Positions 24,545 to 37,481 of a stretch of DNA of 64,000 nt are shown piece after piece. Under the pieces are notes generated by a model, which had not been told where the DNA came from, ran no database searches, and saw only the letters and a program-made list of their open reading frames with translations. The DNA lies in NCBI RefSeq assembly GCF_014905175.1, contig NW_025220590.1:1-64000 (forward strand), written 5' to 3'. The position numbers and the translations under genes are program-made. Position 1 is the stretch's first letter, and each line of letters opens with the position of its first letter. Origin of the DNA: Aphidius gifuensis. Lineage: Eukaryota > Arthropoda > Insecta > Hymenoptera > Braconidae.

Positions 24545-25855
24545 TATTTAATATTTATAAATAGAGGCTCAAATGCGCCCTCTACAATAGAAAAAAAATA
24601 TAAAATTTCTTGACCCGCTTGTTATTTATATATCAATAAATAGAGGAAGCGCCCCCTACAATATAATAAAAAATATATTTAGACGCTCTTGACCTGCTAT
24701 TTTTTTTTTTTTAGAATAAATGAAGGTTTAATATTATTTTTTGTATGTAGGGGCGCTCTAATATTCCCAGATATAAAATTGGCTTAAAGTCTCAATCTAT
24801 TTTTTTATTGTATACGGAAAAAAAATTTTACGTTTTTCAAGATAGAACTGGTGAGAAATTATAAAATGGTTAAAAAAGCCGTTTTAGAGAAAATTTCAAA
24901 ATGAATCTTCGAGAAGGGAGTACATATTATGTTTTTAAGCTGATCTTTTGGCCCGCTCGGTAGGCATACATTACCGTGCAAACATATCACCGACGCGAGT
25001 TACTGATGCAAATCGTCAAATTTACGTTTTTAGTTTATTTTAAGTTTTAAAATTTCCAAGAAAAATGGTAGCTAAGGAAAAGCTAGGAAAATGAAGGTGC
25101 CAAAAGGAATTATGTTTTGAGAGCAACATTATTTCCTTAATACTACTCGTATATAAAACGTAATTCACGAGCGTAGGTTAATCAAAATGAATTGGAAAAT
25201 ATAAAAATAAATATAAGATTATAATGACAACAACTTAAACTGAAGAAAACCTTGACTAGTATATGTATTCAATATTAAATAAGAGTCTACATTACATACG
25301 GTAGAGAGGTTACATGATTCGAATATCTACTGGAGTCAAAAAGCTGTCGAGCCTCAGACCATTCATCATTTGATTCGGTCATTATTACCGAGATATTTTG
25401 TCACTGAATCGACAGGCTTTCGACACCAAATTGAGAGGTGTCTAATTTGCTCATTATTTATTGTTTTAAATTGTTTAAACATTATAATGGTTTATTGATG
25501 ATAGATTTGTATTTTTTATAAAAATAATAGAAGATATAAAAACTTGTAAAAGTTTAAAAAAAATTTTATAATTTTCAAATTAATTGTTAATAACAATTGC
25601 ATGTAAACATAATAAAACAGTATAATTATGCATTTAAAAATTAAACAATCGCAAAATATTTTTCAATTTTATATCACTATATGCCAGTTGACTCTGTCTC
25701 GACACCGTTTCGATCGCGTTTCGACAGCATTATACGATTGTATAATTTTTAAAGGCTTAATTATACTGTTTTATATTTTCACATGCAATTGTTATTAATT
25801 TGAAAGTTATAAAGAAAAAATTTTTTGAATTTTTTCCAAGATTTTTTATTTTCTA
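24545..25855. repeat. Inter-Helitron DNA with two palindromic relics
   Basis: Around 24556-24770, AAATGCGCCCTCTAC and GCGCCCCCTAC face GTAGGGGCGCTC, suggesting a small foldback relic. Around 25545-25845, inverted copies of AACAATTGCATGT / ACATGCAATTGTT and AAAACAGTATAATTA / TAATTATACTGTTTT form a palindrome of about 300 bp. A TAGCTAAGGAAAAG motif of the dispersed family lies near 25072. I found no coding content. Confidence 0.5.
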
Positions 25856-26008
25856 CTAGCAGAAATACCCGGCTTCGCCCGGGAGCGGTATTTCACAGAA
25901 AATTTCATTTTTTTTATTCAAAAACAATTGAAAAAAAAAACAAAATAATAAATGTAAATCTGAAATTAGTTTACAGGCCAGTATGTTTTCTTTTTTGACA
26001 GCAGCAAG

Positions 26009-26934
26009 ATGAGTATTTTTGATCTTTCATATGAAGTCATGCATTGTATTTTTTCTTTTTTATCTTTTGAAGAAAGGATAAATCGCAATTATGGTAAGTT
26101 TTTTTTTTATTTTTTTTTGGTTTTGGGGGTTTCTCATAAATGTGATGGTTAAAAATGAATCTGCACCAAGGCTCATGTCTATATCATAATTTTAAAACAA
26201 AATTCATAATTACTTTAATTTTATTTTATCCAATGATGTAATGAATATTTTTAATAAAAAATGAACCTATAAATTAAAGTCCGAACATAATTTTCATTGA
26301 GACAAAAATATTGAATATCTTACATATTAATTTATTCCAAAGCAAAGAAAATATCAATAGTAATTTATATATTTTTTTGTAATTAAATTATTTGACAAAA
26401 TTGAAATTTCTTTTTTCTATTATTATTATTATTTATTTACCTATCATAAGACCAAGTGAACCTGATCTTATTCTACATTACCATCATAATTTCTTCATGC
26501 TAATATAAAGCCACCATTTGATTACATATCATATGTTTTAATTTATTTTTTGTTTTTATTCAAATTTTATTCGGTATTTTTTTTTTTTTAACTCTTGAAT
26601 GTAACAAGTTGTGACATTATAAATTATTTATATTAAATGTATAATAATAAATTTATAAAATGCTTTTCCAGTTTGCAAATCATGGCACCAAGTTAATCAA
26701 TTGAAGTGGACTGACATAAAATGTTTGAATTTACTTGATTTCAATCGCAAGCAGCACATATATTTATTGAAGAAATGTTCTAATTTATATTCTTTGAGTG
26801 TATATATTTTACAAGATGATATATATTTATTTCTTGGAATAAAAACATCTTCACCGCATCAGTTAATACTCTACCTTCAATTGTATTATTGTTCAATGAT
26901 TTTATACATAACCGAGTTCCATTACATAATTTAG
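26009..26934 (+). pseudogene. F-box gene fragment (two exons) captured in Helitron 2
   Basis: F-box proteins are substrate adaptors of SCF ubiquitin ligases. Exon 1 (26009-26093) starts at ATG and encodes an F-box N-half, LSYEVMHCIFSFLSFEERI. It ends phase 1 at a consensus GTAAGT donor. Exon 2 starts at 26672 after TGCTTTTCCAG and continues VCKSWHQV, the expected second half of the motif, then a leucine-rich start (DIKCLNL, LLKKCSNLYSLSVY). Recognisable F-box/LRR sequence stops near 26806, where antisense Helitron helicase begins. The frame stays open by chance to 26934. The 578-bp intron is retained, so capture was at DNA level. The gene is truncated and probably non-functional as an adaptor, though a chimeric transcript is possible. 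Confidence 0.7.
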
Positions 26935-28270
26935 GTGGATTAATATTTCTTAAAATCATTATCGGTGCTCCAATTTTTAATGTTAATATATAGGACGGTA
27001 ATTCAGACCGTTCCAATGCATTTAGAAACTCCATCGGATAATATATTGCCTGTTCAGGAGAACATACTGTATCAATTGATTCATATGCTTTACAAGTTCT
27101 GGCAGAAAATTCAAAATGTCTCTATTTATTTGATTAACTTTATCATTTTTGGTGCAATAATAATGCTTTCATTTAACCATTCAGTATTAGAATGATTTAT
27201 ATGTATGTATTTAGGAAAGACTTTTTCGATTAATGAATCTATTGATTCTACAATATTAAAATTTGATGGGAATGTGATGGTATCATCAGAATCTCCCATT
27301 TTCCATCTCAAGTAGTAATAATTGTTCTGAAATTTCTGCTAAAGTAGAATCACCCGTTAGAAATACTCGCATATTTCGTTAATGTTATTAATTGTACATG
27401 TTTCCATAAATATGATTTTTTAAACATGCATCTTTTGATCAGCTGATGTATATTGGAATAATTGGTAGAGTTTGTCAAAAATCACCAGCCAAAATAACAA
27501 TTTTCCCCATTATAAAATTTTTGTTATTTAAATCTTGCAAAGTTCTATCTAAGGCTTCTAATCCTGCCATTGCAGATTCATCCCAAATAATTATTTTAGT
27601 TTGCTTTAACAGTTTACATGTTGCAGGGTTACTTATAATATTACAAATTGGCTCATCAGAAAAATTAAAATTAATTGGCAATTTGGTGATAAAGTTGCTG
27701 CCACTAGATGAGAGCCACTGCTAATGCTATCTTTCCACTAATGCGAAGATTTTTGCTAATATTAAATTCAATAAAATGTTTTACCTGTTTCTCCTGGGGC
27801 ATCTAAAAAATAAGTCCTCCTTTATCATTTTCAAATATTTTAATAATCTTTTTATATGCTTTTTTGGTCGTCGATTGATAATAATTCATTGCCATTAATA
27901 TATTCACTTTAAGTTATTAATATCATATATGAAGTTTCACGTATGATTTCGGAATCTTGAATATTATTATTTCGAACAGGGGATATTATGCAATGCTCTA
28001 AATTTTACCAGATATTGATAAACAAATATCCCATGTAAAATACTTCGGAATTTCATGAGTATAATAATGTTCTTGCAAATCATCTATTTGACATAATTTA
28101 AAAAGCAGGTAATGTTGTTTCTGGTGCTGTCTGAGCTTTTTTCTATATTTTCATTTGAAAAAATAACGCGTTGTCCATTTTGAGGTGAACATTCAAATGT
28201 TGGATATTTGGATCGATCATGAATTTTAAATCCACAAATTCACCATATTGCTTCATTACTACTGAAATAT
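26807..28270 (-). pseudogene. Helitron 2 Rep-helicase remnant
   Basis: On the minus strand, 28000-28260 gives Rep sequence (GFKIHDRS, NGQRVIFSNENIEK). Near 27815 there is a Walker A relic, DAPGETGKTF, with a G-to-E change. 27475-27681 gives IIIWDESAMAG and ILAGDF (Walker B and motif III). 27126-27311 and 26780-27034 give the C-terminal helicase, with LKIGAPIMILRNINPPKLCNGTRL. The pieces lie in three frames with deletions between them. The order matches Helitron 1, but the copy is older. Confidence 0.85.
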
Positions 28271-31200
28271 CGTAGCCGAATTATTTATTGATAATATTTA
28301 ACTTTAAATAATCCAACTTGATATGTAATTAACTTAACCCTGTTTATCTGCGCGGCTATGGCGCATAGAAGTAAGGAGACGGATTTGCGTAATGTCGGGA
28401 GAGGTAAAAGGAACCTGAAAATACGCGAAAATATAACACAATAATACGGTATTAATAATTTCAAATAACACTTGTAAATTCGGTAAAGTCGGAGCACAAT
28501 TTATTTATAAATTACCCTGTTGCTATACATGAAATTGCTTACAAAAACAATTATTAAATATGTAACCCATTTAGATTTTACTCGCGCGTCGCGTCGAAAG
28601 AGAGAACACAAACCATGCGGTCGTGACGGAGTCAGAGACAGAGAAATATTAAAATTACGAATAACCCGAATGATAATTAAATTATGACGGCGCGAAAAAT
28701 ACAAGCGACGGGATTGAGAAGCAATCAGTCGATTAATTAAGTCACTGACTCTACATGACGCTACGATGACGCTTGGCTTTTACAATATTAATATTTTTAC
28801 ACTTGTCATAAATTCACAGAACAAACACTGAACAAAATTTATTAGATCTATCAATTTGTTGTAAAGTACTACATAGAGATAAACTATTTATTTAACTATA
28901 AGTATGTTCAGACAACTTAATCCTAAGATTAGTCATGCAACTTTTCTCATGCTCATTTTTATTTTATTTTTATTTTTATTTCTCTCTTTTCTCTTTTTTT
29001 TTTTTTTATTCGTTGGGCCCGGTTATCGTTTAGGTTAAAGGGGTACTTTTATCTTATGGGAATAAAAACATTAAATTAGGAAAAACAAATAGCTAACACC
29101 ACAGGTATTGCTACATAGAAAGACAAAAAGGATCCGGAAACATTTAAAAAATAAAAATTTCAATGTTTCTTCGAGAAAAAAAACATTAAATTTTATTGCC
29201 AACGGCCTTGTTGAGGGATGCAATTTTCTTTATTTATTTATTGTATTTTATTTTATGTATTTTTCCTTTTTTTTTTTTAAGCGTACCAAATTTTTACCTT
29301 GGGGAAAAACAATTTATTTGCCTCCTTTTATTTTATTTATTTTATTTTATCTCTCTTTTTTTTTTTTTTTTAAACAAAACGTGTTAAATTTTATAAAAAC
29401 GCGACAAAAACTTTACATTTTTTTTTCCTTAACAAATTATTTATTTTGCCGACAAAAGAGACGCCGCGTTAGATTTACCCCCTAAAAAAATTAATTTGAA
29501 CTTCTATATTTTCATTTGAAAAATTAACGCGTTGTCCATTTTCGAGGTGAACATTCAAATGTTGGATATTTGGATATCGATCATGAATTTTAAATCCACA
29601 AATTCACCATATTGCTTCATTACTACTGAAATATCGTAGCCGAATTATTTATTAGACAATCAATATTGCCCTTTAAAATAATCCAACTTGATATGTAATT
29701 AACTTAACCCTGTTTATCCTGCGCGGCTATGGCGCATAAGAAAGGTAGGGAGACGGATTTGCGTAATGTCGGGAGAGGTAAAAAGGAACCTGAAAAATAC
29801 GCGAAAATATAACACAATAATACGGTATTAATAATTTCAAATAACACTTGTAAATTCGGTAAAAGTCGGAGCACAATTTATTTATAAATTACCCTGTTGC
29901 TATTACATGAAATTGCTATACAAAAACAATTATTAAATATGTAACCCAATTAGATTTTACTCGCGCGTCGCGTCGAAAAGAGAGAACCTAAAGCCATGCG
30001 GTCGTGACGGAGTCAGAGACAGAGAAATATTAAAATTGCGAATAACCCGAATGATAATTAAATTATGACGGCCGAAATACAAGCGACGGGATTGAGAAGC
30101 AATCCAGTCGATTAATTAAGCAAGTCACTGACTCTACATTGACGCTACGATGACGCTTGGCTTTTACAATATTAATATTTTTACACTTGTCATAAATTCA
30201 CAGAACAAACACTGAACAAAATTTATTTAGATCTATCAATTTGTGTAAATCTAAATACTACATAGAGATAAACTATTTATTTAACTATAAGTATGTTCAG
30301 ACAACTTAATCCTAAGATTAGTCATGCAACTTTTCTCATGCTTTATTTTATTTTATTTTATTTTATTTCTCTCTTTTCTCTTTTTTTTTTTTTATTCGTT
30401 GGGCCCGGTTATCGGTTTAGGTTAAAGGGGGGTACTTTTATCTTATGGGAATAAACATTAAAATTGGGGAAAAACCCAGTAACACCACAGGTAGCTACAT
30501 AGAAAGACAAAAAGGATCCGGAAACATTTAAAAAAAATAAAATTTTAATGTTTCTTCGAGAAAAAAAAACGATTAAATTTTATTGCCAACGGCCTTGTTG
30601 AGTTGTGCAATTTTTCTTTATTTTATTTATTGTATTTTATTTTATGTATTTTTCCCTTTTTTTTTTTTTTTAAAAGCGTACCAAATTTTTACCTTGGGGA
30701 AAACAATTTATTTGCCGCCCTTAATCCTTTTTATTTTATTTATTTATTTTATTTTATCTCTCTTTTTTTTTTAAACAAAACGTGTTAAATTTTACCTTAA
30801 AAACGCGACAAAAAAAAACTTTACATTTTCTTTCCCTTAACAAAATTATTTATTTTGCCGACAAAAGAGACGCCGCGTTAGATTTTACCCCCTAAAAAAA
30901 ATTAATTTGAACTTATCTATTTTATTTTTCGCGCAACAAAAAAAATTTTTTCTTCTCCGAATTTTCCCGCGCGCGTAATTAATTTTCTCGGCTTAATTCT
31001 ACCCTCCGCGTACGCGTTTTGTCGTCTTGAAACCGGACGAGCCCCCATGAAATATCGTAGCCGAATTATTTATTAGACAATCAATATTGCCCTTTAAAAT
31101 AATCCAACTTGATATGTAATTAATTTAACCCTGTTTATCCTGCGCGGCTATGGCGCATAAGAAAGGTAGGGAGACGAATTTGCGTAATGTCGGGAGAGGT

Positions 31201-31705
31201 AAAAATGAACCTGAAAAATACGCGAAAATATAACACAATAATACGGTAGAAATAATTTCAAATAACACTTGTAAATTCGGTAAAAGTCGGAGCACAATTT
31301 ATTTATAAATTACCCTGTTGCTATTACATGAAAATGCTATACAAAAACAATTATTAAATATGTAACCCAATTCGATTTTACTCGCGCGTCGCGTCGAAAA
31401 GAGAGAACCTAAAGCCATGTGGTCGTGACGGAGTCAGAGACAGAGAAATATCAAAATTGCGAATAACCCGAATGATAATTAAATTATGACGGCCGAAATA
31501 CAAGCGACGGGATTGAGAAGCAATCCAGTCGATTAATTAAGCAAGTCACTGACTCTACATTGACGCTACGATGACGCTTGGCTTTTACATTATTAATATT
31601 TTTACACTTGTCATAAATTCACAGAACAAACACTGAACAAAATTTATTTAAAGGAAGGTACTTACATTGATTGTCGGTGATTTAATCTAGCAATCTAGTG
31701 ACGGC
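28143..31705. repeat. Tandem duplication of a ~1.37-kb unit (two copies plus a partial)
   Basis: Copy 1 is 28143-29513, copy 2 is 29514-30913, and a partial third copy is 31047-31649. Copies 1 and 2 begin with the same Helitron 2 Rep fragment (CTATATTTTCATTTGAAAAA), so the duplication post-dates that insertion. The rest is non-coding: GCGCGGCTATGGCGCATA, TTCGTTGGGCCCGGTTATCG, and T-rich runs near 29270 and 29350. Copy 1 differs from copy 2 by many single-base indels, often in homopolymers. The segment 30250-31705 recurs at 60058-61926. I do not recognise the unit. The short frames within it are AT artefacts. Confidence 0.85.
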
Positions 31706-32360
31706 GTGAATGAATGAATGAATTTCTGCCAATACTAACGTTTTATACGTAGAAAAAACTATAATAATCGAATATAATTTTTGTTTTTCTATTACGAATA
31801 TAATCGTCAATATATGATAAACAAAAAAAAAGAACTAATCTTTGCTGTTCGATATCTCGAAAACCATTCGAGATATCGATTTTGAAATCAGTCATTTTTT
31901 TCCTGCTTAAAATCTGCTTTTCAGTTGACTCATGATATTAAATCACAATGCAAAATTTATCATTCCTTGACTATTTTCAAATTAACACGGGAAAAAAATT
32001 TCTAAAATCTACAAAAATGAATAAACGCGGATACAGATTTAACAAGGTTCCCATAGGATGCCCACTCTGAAATTTCTACATGATTCCTATTTCGGGTCAC
32101 AGAATTCACCCTCAGAAAATTAGAATTTTAAATTATGTCCAAATTGGAGTTTACTCTATATTAAGGGGGTATTTTTATTTTTTTAAGGGGTTAAAAATGG
32201 TCAGAAAAATCTCAAAAAACTCAGGGGTGCTATTGGTGGTGTTTACAATAAAAAAAAAAATTGGGACCAAAATCGGAGGGGGTCAGGGTTCAGACTGTCC
32301 GAACTGACGTGGAATGCCCCATATATATATATATATATTTTATTTAAATGTGGTACAATG
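31706..32360. other. AT-rich DNA with a possible Tc1-like MITE fragment
   Basis: A (GAAT)n run follows the duplication. At 32030-32320 the sequence reads like the end of a non-autonomous DNA element, finishing TGACGTGGAATGCCCC (about 32305-32320), then an (AT)n run. I see only one end. The 32080-32307 frame is not a gene. Confidence 0.35.
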
Positions 32361-33017
32361 TGTGACGTACTCGCTTTTGCAATTACGATTTTCACAATGT
32401 AATTCGATATTTCAAATATAAATTAATATTTCAACATTTTGTCAAATTGTAAGTTAATAAATTCTTTTCTTTTCATTTTGCTGAAACATACAATATTTTA
32501 AGTCCGTTGAACCAAAGCAATAAAAGTCAGCAATAATTAATTGCTGATTATTATGAGAACCGTTTATAATTATTGGTCAAAAGATATTCCTACCACGAAA
32601 TATTATTGTGTTACGAGTTCTATAAAACCTACGTATTTCGGAAACAGTTGCTGTCGTGAATAACTAATTATAAAGGTAACATCTACCTTTCTTTCGGCAT
32701 ATATTTTAAATCATGTAATTTATACAATAAATAAATAGTTTTACTTTAATTTGTGTTGTTAAATTAATTAACATTTACGCCATTTTTATTATCAAGTGAT
32801 TATCATCAAGACATTTTCCATCTACAAGGTCGACCATCCAGATTGACAACGCCTTAAAAACCTTCTTGATATTCACCTCTAACATCTTTAAAAATAAACT
32901 ACGCACATTTACCTCTAATCCTGTTACCCGGTTGGGAATAACTAAATAGAGGACTTTAAAATATTGTCTACTGACTTGTTTATTTTATTATAAACAAAAT
33001 AAACCTGTCACGTAACA
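32361..33017 (+). repeat. 5' LTR (657 bp)
   Basis: It begins TGTGACGTACTCGC and ends CTGTCACGTAACA. It contains the CCTGTTACCCGGTTGGGAAT block common to all related LTRs here. The primer site follows after four bases. Confidence 0.95.
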
Positions 33018-33021
33018 AAAC

Positions 33022-33039
33022 TGGTGTCAGAAGTGGGAT
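33022..33039 (+). other. Primer binding site, tRNA-Leu (perfect)
   Basis: TGGTGTCAGAAGTGGGAT is complementary over 18 bases to a tRNA-Leu 3' end with CCA. Confidence 0.9.
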
Positions 33040-33567
33040 ATACAAATGTGAAACGTAGATTTTTATAAAAGTGGAGTAGTGTTTTTTATTTTACACCAAA
33101 TAAAAGTGAGATAAAATCAAAATTTATTTCGCGGGAGTCACACAAAATTTACAGCCATTTAAAAATTCAATGCACTCATTCAAAATTAAATACAATCATT
33201 TTAAATTTTGATAAAATTATTTCAATATAAAAAGAGGAAAATGTTCAATGGGAGAACATTTCAAGATGAAATGGATCGATGTCGAAAACATTACGATATG
33301 CTCTTTGTTTTTTATAAAAAAGAACCCTTTGGGTTTGATGCTGAGAATGAAATAAAAAAAGATATTATAAATCCACAACCATCAACGTCAAGAAATACTG
33401 CTTATGATTATTATGAACCAATTAATAAACCAAGAATAAGAAAAATAGATGAGAATTTAATCAGTACTATCAACAAAGCACTAGATTTAATTAAAAATTG
33501 GGAAGTTATTGAAGAAACTAAAAATGAAGGTAATCAAAACAATATGATGTACGAAGAAGATATACAT

Positions 33568-33935
33568 TAGACCTGTCCAAAAAAAAAAAATATTTTTATT
33601 TTTCTCCTCCTGAGGGCTAAATTGGTTCTCTATGACGAAACAAAGAAAAATCCAAAACAATTTTTTTTTAAAGATTTTTTTTGAGCTGGCTCATCGAACT
33701 TTTCTTTTTTCCATCTAATTAGCACGTAGACGTACGTCGTTTTAACTTCAATCAGGCATAACTTTGTCAGTTTTGAACTTACAAAGCTCGTATTGGTCTC
33801 GTTTTTTAGCTCTTGAAAAGATCTTTAATTTCATGCTATAATATTTATATAAATTATAAATACTTTTGCCAGAAAAATTTTTAAAAAAATAACATTTTAC
33901 AGGTAAACACAAATTACTATATAAAAAAATTTTAT
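33568..33935. repeat. Left terminal inverted repeat of the hAT-like element
   Basis: It matches the complement of about 37482-37844, including CTCCTCCTGAGGGCTAAATT, GATGAGCCAGCTC (as complement) and CAGGTAAACACAAATTACTA, with few differences. The inner limit is approximate. Confidence 0.85.
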
Positions 33936-34114
33936 TGGTTTTTTTTTTTTATTTTTATTGTTTTTATATTGTTATAATTATTTCTCTCTTATTATATATC
34001 ATTATTATTATTATTAATATTATTATTATTGTTATTATTATTATTATTATTATCACTGTTATTATTTCTATTATTATAGTAAGTATTTGAAATATATATT
34101 GAACTATCGAATTT

Positions 34115-37113
34115 TCAAAGTGATAACCAATCAGGGGTATTTAACGTGTTTAGTGCTCGTTTTTCACTACTTGGCATTGTTTGACGATGTTTCTGCACGA
34201 CTTGCAACAAAAATTGCATCTGTTCTTCTGACTGTGTAAGGCATCGGTTTATTTTTTCAATTGCTGACACACCCCTTTCAGCTATGTCATTCACGACTTT
34301 TAGTTCACAAAATATTTTTTTGGCGGCTACAAAACTTTCATCATTGTGCCATTCATTTGGATCCAAATGAATGAAATCATATTTTAGATTGAATTTTTCA
34401 AACAAAATACAAGATTTTTTTGATACAAAATCACTTATATCTTTTGACAATAAAGAATGAAGTTCTTTTTTATTAATGATGTATCGTTTCGGATAATCAG
34501 TAACGCATTCTCTCTCAACCATTGCTTTGACCATTTTATTTTTTACAATATTATTTACTGAGTCGTCAAAAAGACCTAATGCTGAGATTTCTTCAGATAA
34601 GTACCAAAGATGATTTGCAAGTTTGGATTGTGCTGTGACAGATACTTGTTGATCATTTTTTTCAAATTTTATTAAATCTTTAAATAATTGTAAATCATTA
34701 TTTGCCGCGTATATAGCAAGTGGAGCAGTAAACCAAGCTTTGACATAAAATTTAATAATAAAAATACACGTTCGACGGAGATATTCTTCTTCATTTTTTG
34801 ACAATTCAAATTGTTGTCTGAATAAATAAATTTTCAACGAATATATTGCTTTAGATAAAAAACGGGCATGATGCATTGCACCAGGAGCTTTAAAATGAAT
34901 GCCTCCGGTTGGTGTTTTACCCAAAAAAATGTAAGACAGTGACAAAAATTCTCGGTAGTCTCCTCTTGGTTGAAAATCCTTTAAAAAAATATAATATTTA
35001 AATAAATATTTTTAAACCACTTTTTGTTGTTTTATAATTATACAATTTTTAATAAAAAATAATGAAAAAATGTAGATTAAAATATTAAATAAAAATAATG
35101 AACCGTAAAATGATTTTTACTTCGAGCTCAGTTGTAAATATAATGATTATTCTAATATTTGAAGTAGTGCTTACATTTAATTGAGTATTGATAAATTGAG
35201 AGATGTTATCTACATCATTATCCAACATTTTCGTCACCAGCTTGTCTTTCAAACAATCATTATAATTTGAAGTATTTATATGACTCCAGTTTTTTTTAAA
35301 TTTAGTAAAAAGAGCCACGTCTGGTCCTGTTTTCGTCCCCCAATTAATTTCAAAAACACTTTTCAAGATTATTTCATAGATGTGGTGTCGACATGGAAAA
35401 TATAATAAATTTTTTTCCAGAATTCTTTCGATGATAACTGCTGTACCATTATATCGTCCTGGGTGAATAACAAAATAATAAATTCAGTAATAAAACAGTG
35501 AGAATAAATTATCCAAAGAAATACTGACTCAAGGAATGAAGATTATGTCACAAAAATATTTTTTTTGTATAATAAAAAATATTTTTAATCCAAAAAATTA
35601 ATTTATCGTTTTATAAAGTCTTTTGATTGACTAGAAAATGTTCTATGAGATGGAAATTTTTTTTTTTCGATTAAAAATTTATTTTATCATTGAAATAATA
35701 TTTTTACGAACAGAATAATTTTTTTTCCAGTAAAGACAACTCAGATGATAAAGTACGTCATCAGTATTTAATGGATTGACCGATAAAATCGAATTATTAA
35801 AAATATGAATAAAGATAAACAAATAAACGAAGTATTACCAGTATTTACTGTTGTTGTATCAAAGCACATTCCTTTTACATGATCTCGTAACTGCCATTCG
35901 TCTATTGTTTTTATTACAGCTTCAGCTTGTTTTAAACCAGTTCCACTATCAACCTTTGGTGCACCAAGCACATGGCTCGTGTTAAGTCCAGATATAACAA
36001 CTGGAATTCTGTCAATCATTTCTGTACCAGTTAGGTCTTGAAGGATTTTACCATCAAAGTGTAATATCAAGTTAGACGCACAGTGAAAATTATTTTTTAA
36101 ATCAACTGCCAATTTTTCACGATTTGCAATTCGAGCTCTGCGAATTGTACTTCGGCTTAAAAGAATGTCATCTAGTTTATGTCCCAAGCTGACTGCAGTG
36201 GCAGCAATTATAAAAACAGCATTATGATCTGAAGTTAATGTACGATCGAGTGCTGAGGTGAGAATTGGAGTCATTATTTTAATTTTTTTTTTTTCTCTTT
36301 CTCTCAACTCATCTTCAAAGTCTGAAATCGTACGTTTTAACTCATTACTCGTCTTATCATTAGAACCGTTACTCGATAATGATTCCATACGTTGCACTAG
36401 TTCAATCAAATCTAAAGAAAAAAAAAATTCAGGTAAGTATAATGAAAAAAAAAAAAAAAAAAACAAAATTATAATAAAACATTGCAAATTACCAGATTTT
36501 TGTCGACATTTATTTTCATTATCAATAACTTCTTTTTCGAGAAAATTTAAATCAGCATTTGTTGGCAGTTTATCTATTCGAATAAGTTAAATATTAATTT
36601 AAATTAAAAAATCAAAATGAATTGATATTTATGAAATTCAGTCAACTCTTTTTTTCGTTACTTGCCTTTTACATCATTTGGAATAAATCCTCGTTTGAAT
36701 GGTTGACGCTGTGAGTCAAGAAAAACACACTGAGCTTGGCTTAATAAAATTTTCGAATAAGAAATGTCGAAAAGCTCATCCATTTCAGTAGAAAAAACTA
36801 ATTCTTTCATCCGTTGAATTTCAGATGTTTTTCTAGATCGATTTTTCCGAATTAATATCCACTTATTATAAATTTTTTTTAATTTCACGATACAATTGTC
36901 TTTCCTTTGAAAAGGTAAACTTGCTCTTTCCCAAAGCTCTTGAACTTCTTCTATCGTACCATTTAAACTATGGTGGAAGGATAACTTTAGAGTATTCACT
37001 TTATAAAATAACAACAATAAAACTTGTCTGTTTCTTGGCAATTTTCTATAATTTTTTATTGTATCGATCTCATTACCAAGAAGATAAATGCTTTTTATTT
37101 TTTTCAATGACAT
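34115..37113 (-). CDS. Transposase of the hAT-like element, five exons
   Basis: Exons are 37113-36666, 36573-36493, 36411-35839, 35458-35175 and 34978-34115. Introns use GT-AG except the first, which has a GC donor (G|GCAAGT). Exon lengths sum to 2,250 nt, exactly 750 codons with the stop, and all phases agree, so the gene reads intact. Exon 1 holds a helical, basic N-terminal region (VQELWERASLPFQRKD, NKWILIRKNRSRKT, MDELFDISYSK). Exon 3 has LHFDGKI and GMCFDTTTVNTG, which supply acidic residues of a likely RNase H-type catalytic core. Exon 4 has FPCRHHIYE. Exon 5 ends with NDIAERGVSAIEKI and QFLLQVVQKHR. I know this order from multi-copy arthropod and Hydra proteins of transposon origin. 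The exact superfamily is inferred from the 8-bp target duplication and the CRHH motif. Confidence 0.8.
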
Positions 37114-37376
37114 TTTAATGCTAAATATTATATGTTTCTTTTCTAAATGTAACTATGTATTGTGTAAAAATTTGTGACAAAAAAAATGATGTTTATTGTA
37201 CTGAGATAATTTTTTGACTGGCCAGTGTACTTTTACTCCCCTTTGTTTTCTATTTTCCATGACCTTGGCAGAGAAAGGAGAAGGGGAAACAAATTTCTTT
37301 TGTCTCTCGTTATACGAGTTACTGCAGGCCAATTGAAGAAAAAAATAAAAATATTTTCACTATTATTATTATCATT

Positions 37377-37407
<31 letters not shown>

Positions 37408-37481
37408 TTATGATTATAATACACAAATTATCACAATAAATAGAACAATATATAATAATAAATGAAAAAAAAACGAATAAA

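Larger units (their letters stand above)
25856..28270 (-). mobile_element. Helitron 2, minus strand, truncated, with gene capture
   Basis: On the minus strand the element ends with a CCCGGGCGAAGCCGGG hairpin (25869-25884) and CTAG (25856-25859) followed by T, a clear Helitron 3' terminus. Upstream of it (rightwards) come an F-box gene fragment in the opposite orientation (26009-26806), then helicase and Rep remnants up to about 28270. There the tandem 1.37-kb units begin. The 5' end is missing. Confidence 0.8.

Noticed and set aside
29108..30788. Phe/Leu-rich ORFs
   Set aside because: Products of T-runs in the tandem 1.37-kb unit. They recur shifted by indels between copies.
32080..32307. 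75-codon plus-strand ORF
   Set aside because: It lies in AT-rich sequence resembling a MITE end and has no recognisable domain.
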